Assembly: GCA_958450365.1 (NCBI GenBank) | Contig: CAUEEP010000909.1 | Location: forward strand, 1 to 64,000 | Origin: Mesorhabditis belari | Lineage: Eukaryota; Nematoda; Chromadorea; Rhabditida; Rhabditidae | Reading direction: 5' to 3' | DNA length: 64,000 nucleotides | In this document: positions 59,799 to 64,000 of the stretch, in pieces | Numbering within the stretch: the first letter of the stretch is position 1 | Layout: each line of letters begins with the position of its first letter | Translations under genes and position numbers: made by a program | The notes under the pieces: generated by a model | Told to the model about the DNA's origin: nothing | Databases searched by the model: none | The model's input: only the letters and a program-made list of their open reading frames with translations

Positions 59799-61353
59799 AT
59801 GAGCTTTACATGGAGTATTACAATAATTTCTCTTCCAATCTCATTGATTACTGTGCTTCTTTTATTCGGACATCTTTCTACAATGAACTCACGAGTGAAA
59901 ATCATTCTTCATTTACTTGATCAAGGACTTGGAGAATTCAAAGTCATTGAGGTAATGTTTTATTTTTTAAGGAAATCCTTGTCTAATCTAGAAAGAAGTT
60001 TTGCACACTCTGGAAAAAAATCCTGGAAGGAGAAAAATGATAATGAAGAGACAAAGTTGGATTACCGGACAATGCGGTAGAGTTAAATCTGTCAAATGTA
60101 ATCTGTCAATCTGTCAAAACCAGCCGATGACTATACAGGGGGACACCAGCTAGAGAGTTGGGGAAAGTCTGGGGGTTCGTCCGCCTCTTTGTGATTTCGG
60201 ATTCGGAATCTGCGCAGTCGAAAACCCCCGAGCACAAATTTCCAGCCCGAAAAACCGGCTCCTGTATAAAACAGGACAGACGGACGGACAGACAAACGTA
60301 ATCTACTATATATGTTACGTCCGATTCAGAATTTCATTAGCTGGTTATATATGGAATAGATATAGAGCGTGTAATGTTCCATTCAGCCTGTGGCACGGAT
60401 AACGGATGTCCGCGGGGAAATCCGGGTCGACCTGGTCTACCCGGGCTGAATGGATTTCCTGGATTCCCTGGGCAGATTGGAGAAATCGGATTACCTGGTT
60501 TGCCCCAAATTACTAAATAAATGAAAGCTTATTTAATTAGGCATGGAGATCGACTACAAGTTAGCCTATAAACCGGGTTGTCGAGTATGTCCTGGTGGGA
60601 TGAGAGGGCCTCCGGGTATTCATGGAGATCGAGGACCACCTGGAAGAAGGGTTTGGCCATATGGAACTTTTATCAGCATAAGCAACTGCTCATTAATATA
60701 AAATTCAACGTTTAATATCCTATTTTTTTATTTTTTTTAGGGACTCGACGGCCCTTCAGGCCTTTACGGTCGACCGGGAGAAGTGGGCAGAACAGGATTA
60801 GATGGAATATCTGGAATTCCTGGAATGCCAGGGAAAGATGGCGAACCAGTAAGGGATAAACACGAACATGAGCAATTAACTTAAGTTCTTTATCTATCGT
60901 TCCAGGGTGAACAAGGCAGTGAGGGATCATTGGGAGAAAAGGGCCCAAAGGGGGTGCCGGGACCTCCTGGACCACCTGGACCTAAAGGAAACTCTGGATT
61001 CCCGGGAATACCTGTAGTTTATTCTATTGAAATGTCAATTTATGTTATGTGTTTTCAGGGTAATTCTGGTGATGAGGGCCCACCAGGATTTGATGGAATT
61101 GATGGAGATCCTGGTAAGTGACAATCGGTATTTGAAGGGAAACTTTAACTGTCTTTTCCGAACTTATGAATGTTGTTTAAATTTAAAATTAAGGCTACAA
61201 TTTTAGTTTGTAATTGAAATTACTTTTAAGTAGCAGCATTATATAGTTACTTCTAGGCAATCCGGGTTTTGATGGATTCCCAGGTGATGACGGAGTTAGG
61301 GGACCACCAGGCAATGATGCAACATATTGTCGATGTCCTGATAGAAGATCATG
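59799..61353 (+). CDS. Cuticle collagen
   Basis: Eight exons. The N-terminus ([20 protein letters not shown]) is a membrane/signal helix followed by the nematode cuticle-collagen N-domain. A basic furin-like cleavage region [11 protein letters not shown] precedes a Cys pair and the first Gly-X-Y block ([14 protein letters not shown]). Gly-X-Y runs continue to [11 protein letters not shown] at the stop (61351-61353), broken once by [19 protein letters not shown] and flanked by Cys residues that cross-link trimers. The mature product would be laid down in the cuticle. Intron 2 (60077-60386) holds an unusual repeat. No frameshift is seen, and all Gly-X-Y exons begin with a Gly codon or its split. 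Confidence 0.95.
60085..60345. repeat. GC-richer inserted repeat in collagen intron 2
   Basis: The insert contains CTGTCAAATGTAATCTGTC, short direct copies of AATCTGTCAA, a G-rich block GGGGGACACC, and GGACAGACGGACGGACAGAC. Its composition differs from every other intron of the gene. It also contains GATTCGGAATCTGCGCAG, almost the same as a block in the right TIR of the Transib-like element. It is probably a degenerate transposon or SINE fragment. Confidence 0.5.
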
Positions 61354-61748
61354 AGTAATCATTCAATTATTCCAAATTCCATTGCGTCGATCATTTTATG
61401 AGCTTTGTGTTGTTTATCTTTTTTATTCGGACTTTTATTTGAACTACAAATATTTTATTTCGACAGTTTCTCCAATTGTACACACAAATGTTATGATGAT
61501 GAAATTTTGAAAAGCAAAGATTTTGAGAAGTACCCGAGGGGAAAAGAGAAATGAAAAACAAAGCAAAAGGGAATTTGGGGGAAGTAGAGATTATAGTGAT
61601 TAGGAAGGGGATTCTATCTACACTAAATCACATCCAAAATACTGATTTGTAGCAAGGATAAGTTTCGTTTCGAGTCTCTCAAAAATGTTGGGTTATTTGA
61701 GAAAAATTCATCAATTAATGAAAATACTCTTAAAAGACAGCTTTGAAG
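61354..61748. other. Short convergent intergenic stretch
   Basis: About 395 bp between the collagen stop and the glutathione peroxidase stop, AT-rich, presumably the two 3' untranslated regions. Confidence 0.6.
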
Positions 61749-64000
61749 TTAGGCTTTTTCATTCATAAGTTGATCTATGAATGGCTGAACGACGGCACCT
61801 AAAATAATGAATGGATAAGTTTGTGTAGATTTTTCGAAGTTTTTCCTTAATACTTAATATTTGTGTAATTGATCTTCTGGTTCATTGAATCCATAATACT
61901 GAAAAAGAATAAACCTTTGCTCCAAGCGGTCGGATGGAATCGGAATCGTGGCTTACCCTGAAAGTATGTTCAATAAAACAATATTATTATTATAGAATTA
62001 TAGATATTATCATGGAATAATTTTCTAAACAAACCTGTCGATCAATCAAGAATTTTTCAAAATTCCATGTGATGTCATTTGGTCTCACTGGATTGTACAT
62101 TAATTCGTCCGTTTTGCCAATTTTGTCAACAGTTTGCGGACACGAATCCTGAAAAATAAACCGTGATGTGTTGTTATTAGTTTTGTGAAATCTGAAAACA
62201 GTTGGCGCTGATAAGACAGGAAAAGCTTTTCAGAAGGGAAAATTTGAGATCTTAACTCCACTCCCAGTAGAGATTTCGTTCTGATTTTTCGAGACAAAAC
62301 GTAAACGACTCTTGCGGTTTGGCCTGTCAAATCAGAATTCAAAAATCTTTAACCGTTTTTGGCTAAAGTTGAAAATACAGAAACTGGTGGCGATATCAAA
62401 GGTCGCCTAGGGGTTCCAAAAATGAATTTAGATTTATTTTCTCAGAATATTTTGAGGAATATCAGTTTATTTTCTGGCGCTAGAAATATTTTGAAAAACT
62501 TTTGTATTTCTGGAAAGTGACGAAGACGGATAATTTCAGAGGGTTGGCGGCAAAGTTCAAAGGGAATGTTGAGAGTATGGGTGAATCACAGATTCAATTT
62601 AACTGTTCTAAAAGTAAATATTGTAGAGTACAATTGTTTACAACTATTATTGTTGGGTTTATAAACTCATGACAATAAATTGCGATCAGGGTTATCAATT
62701 TGCGTCGGTCGGACAATCCAGCCGAACTATTAATTCTTATTCGCTAAAATTTTTTTGAAAACCTTTGCCGATTTTCGATCATCCAGGAAAAAATCTAAAA
62801 GAACTCTCCATGTACCAACATTTTTTCAAATTCACCTCATTCTTTTCAAATTTTCCTTTCCCTCAAAGAAAAGAGTAAAAGAATAAACAACTCCAATGTA
62901 AAGAGAAAAAGATGATACTTTTGCGAAGGACACAGTCAATGTTTTTCGTCTTTCAAACAAATCCTAACTCAGTCGCTAAAATAAACTAGGTTTTTATTGG
63001 GATGTGAGGGGTTTGCTCTTTTCTTTTCCAAAATATCGTAAGTCTATTCATTGACTCATAAACTAAACACTCATGTGGATTTAAACGCTTATTCGTTTTA
63101 AATAGTTTTAAATAGTTTGAAGAGAAGAACTTAAATGCTGGACTACTGATCATAAACCTAGTCCATTACTTCTCGGTAGATTCAAAAATGCAAGTGAAAA
63201 TTTTTTTAACTCCTTGAACCAAACAAACCTTGATGAACTCATACAATGGATGATGGTTCTCTCCATTCACTTCCAATTTCCCGTAAATGTGAAGATTTTG
63301 ATGTGGAAGCCATCCATTTCCCGGTCTCACTTTTGTCACTCCATTCAAGATCTCGTGATTCTCGGCTGGTTCCTGAAAAGTTCGGATATTGGTCGTCTAT
63401 TGGATTACAACATTTTTCTTTAAGGGAACAAATTCGACGATAAATAAATATTATCTTTAGATGAAAGAATCTTCCTTTTCTACCATAATAACACGTCTAT
63501 GTTGCGTTCTATTTTATTGCCTAACTACAGAAGTTATTTTACAATTGTCTCGTAAAATATCTCAACCCTAAACCTCATCCTGCAAAATTTTTAGACTAGG
63601 CTTTTCGCAAAGAAGAAATGAGATAAAATCTTGTAAAGCTAGAAAAAACAACAAAAGCGAAATCTAAAGTGACCCAAAGAAATCTTTTCTCCTCAAAGTT
63701 TATCTGATCGTCTTTTTTCTTTTTTTGTGTGCTGCAGAAAATTCAAGATTTTCCTTTAGGCTAAAAAGGAGTGGAAAAAAAATATTCAGAAATCAAATTA
63801 AGGTAGATTAAGATAAGGTGAAAGTACGGAAGCTTTCTTAAACTGACCTGAAGATAGAATTGATTACATGGAAAAGCGAGAATTGTGAATCCACCATTTG
63901 CGTTTTTCTCAATCAATGGGTTGAAATCTGTGTATTGTTGCGTGTACGCTGAAAAGTATTATAGAAGTCCAAGCTCTTTAATAAAAGCTTCACGTCATAG
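61749..64000 (-). CDS. Glutathione peroxidase, 3' part (gene continues beyond window)
   Basis: Minus-strand exons read, in order: [15 protein letters not shown] ... [16 protein letters not shown] (about 63951-63850), [20 protein letters not shown] ... LYEFIK (about 63375-63230), [20 protein letters not shown] ... [11 protein letters not shown] (about 62150-62037), [14 protein letters not shown] (61957-61915) and [16 protein letters not shown] (61798-61749). [15 protein letters not shown] and the tail are hallmarks of the family, which reduces peroxides with glutathione or thioredoxin. Gln is part of FPCNQF and Trp of WNFEKF, both catalytic. The active-site Cys or Sec lies in an exon right of 64000, so selenium use cannot be judged. 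The extra spacer residues suggest a secreted type. Confidence 0.9.

Noticed and set aside
62100..62342. 80-codon minus frame within the glutathione peroxidase gene
   Set aside because: It overlaps the real exon in another frame and runs into the intron.
1..64000. CRISPR arrays, rRNA genes, prokaryotic operons, origin or attachment sites
   Set aside because: No regularly spaced identical repeats, rRNA-like blocks or prokaryotic gene arrangement were seen; the DNA is eukaryotic.

Overview
This window looks like nuclear DNA of a free-living rhabditid-type nematode. The DNA is AT-rich, genes carry many introns with short TTTCAG-type acceptors, and several start codons sit a few bases after a TTTCAG (typical of SL trans-splicing). 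It contains a cuticle collagen, a seven-pass chemoreceptor, and Tc/mariner-type transposons with TA target duplications. No bacterial-style operons, rRNA or CRISPR are present. All exon structures are hand-built from reading frames, splice signals and remembered protein families, without database searches.

Bases 1 to about 16 kb are a transposon and pseudogene graveyard. In order: the 5' half of a BEL/Pao LTR retrotransposon (minus strand, frameshifted); a tentative small gene whose intron holds a 941-bp foldback element; a pogo/CENP-B-type transposase relic; an unprocessed rpl-12 pseudogene; a 2.8-kb long-TIR element with CAC termini, a 5-bp duplication and a degenerate transposase that resembles Transib/RAG1; a 1.03-kb non-autonomous element with the same end module; and a Tc3-like element with its broken transposase.

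Bases 17.8 to 36 kb hold four plus-strand genes: an MFS sugar transporter, an insomniac/KCTD5-type BTB protein, a probable APC4/EMB-30 anaphase-promoting-complex subunit, and a serpentine receptor whose six exons join in phase to a 341-residue protein. Bases 37.8 to 48 kb hold one large minus-strand gene for an unrecognised protein with Pro-Ala-Glu repeats and a Ser/Arg/Tyr-rich tail. Bases 48 to 52.6 kb are mainly intergenic, with a tRNA-like relic and a broken mariner-type transposase. Bases 52.6 to 64 kb hold a five-finger C2H2 protein, an unrecognised four-pass membrane protein, the collagen, and on the minus strand the 3' part of a glutathione peroxidase gene that runs off the end of the window.

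The genes look like independent housekeeping and nematode-specific genes rather than one pathway. The most unusual material is the pair of CAC-ended, long-TIR elements at 9.6 to 13.8 kb, the transposon insertions that touch splice sites, and the repeat-rich Pro-Ala-Glu gene.
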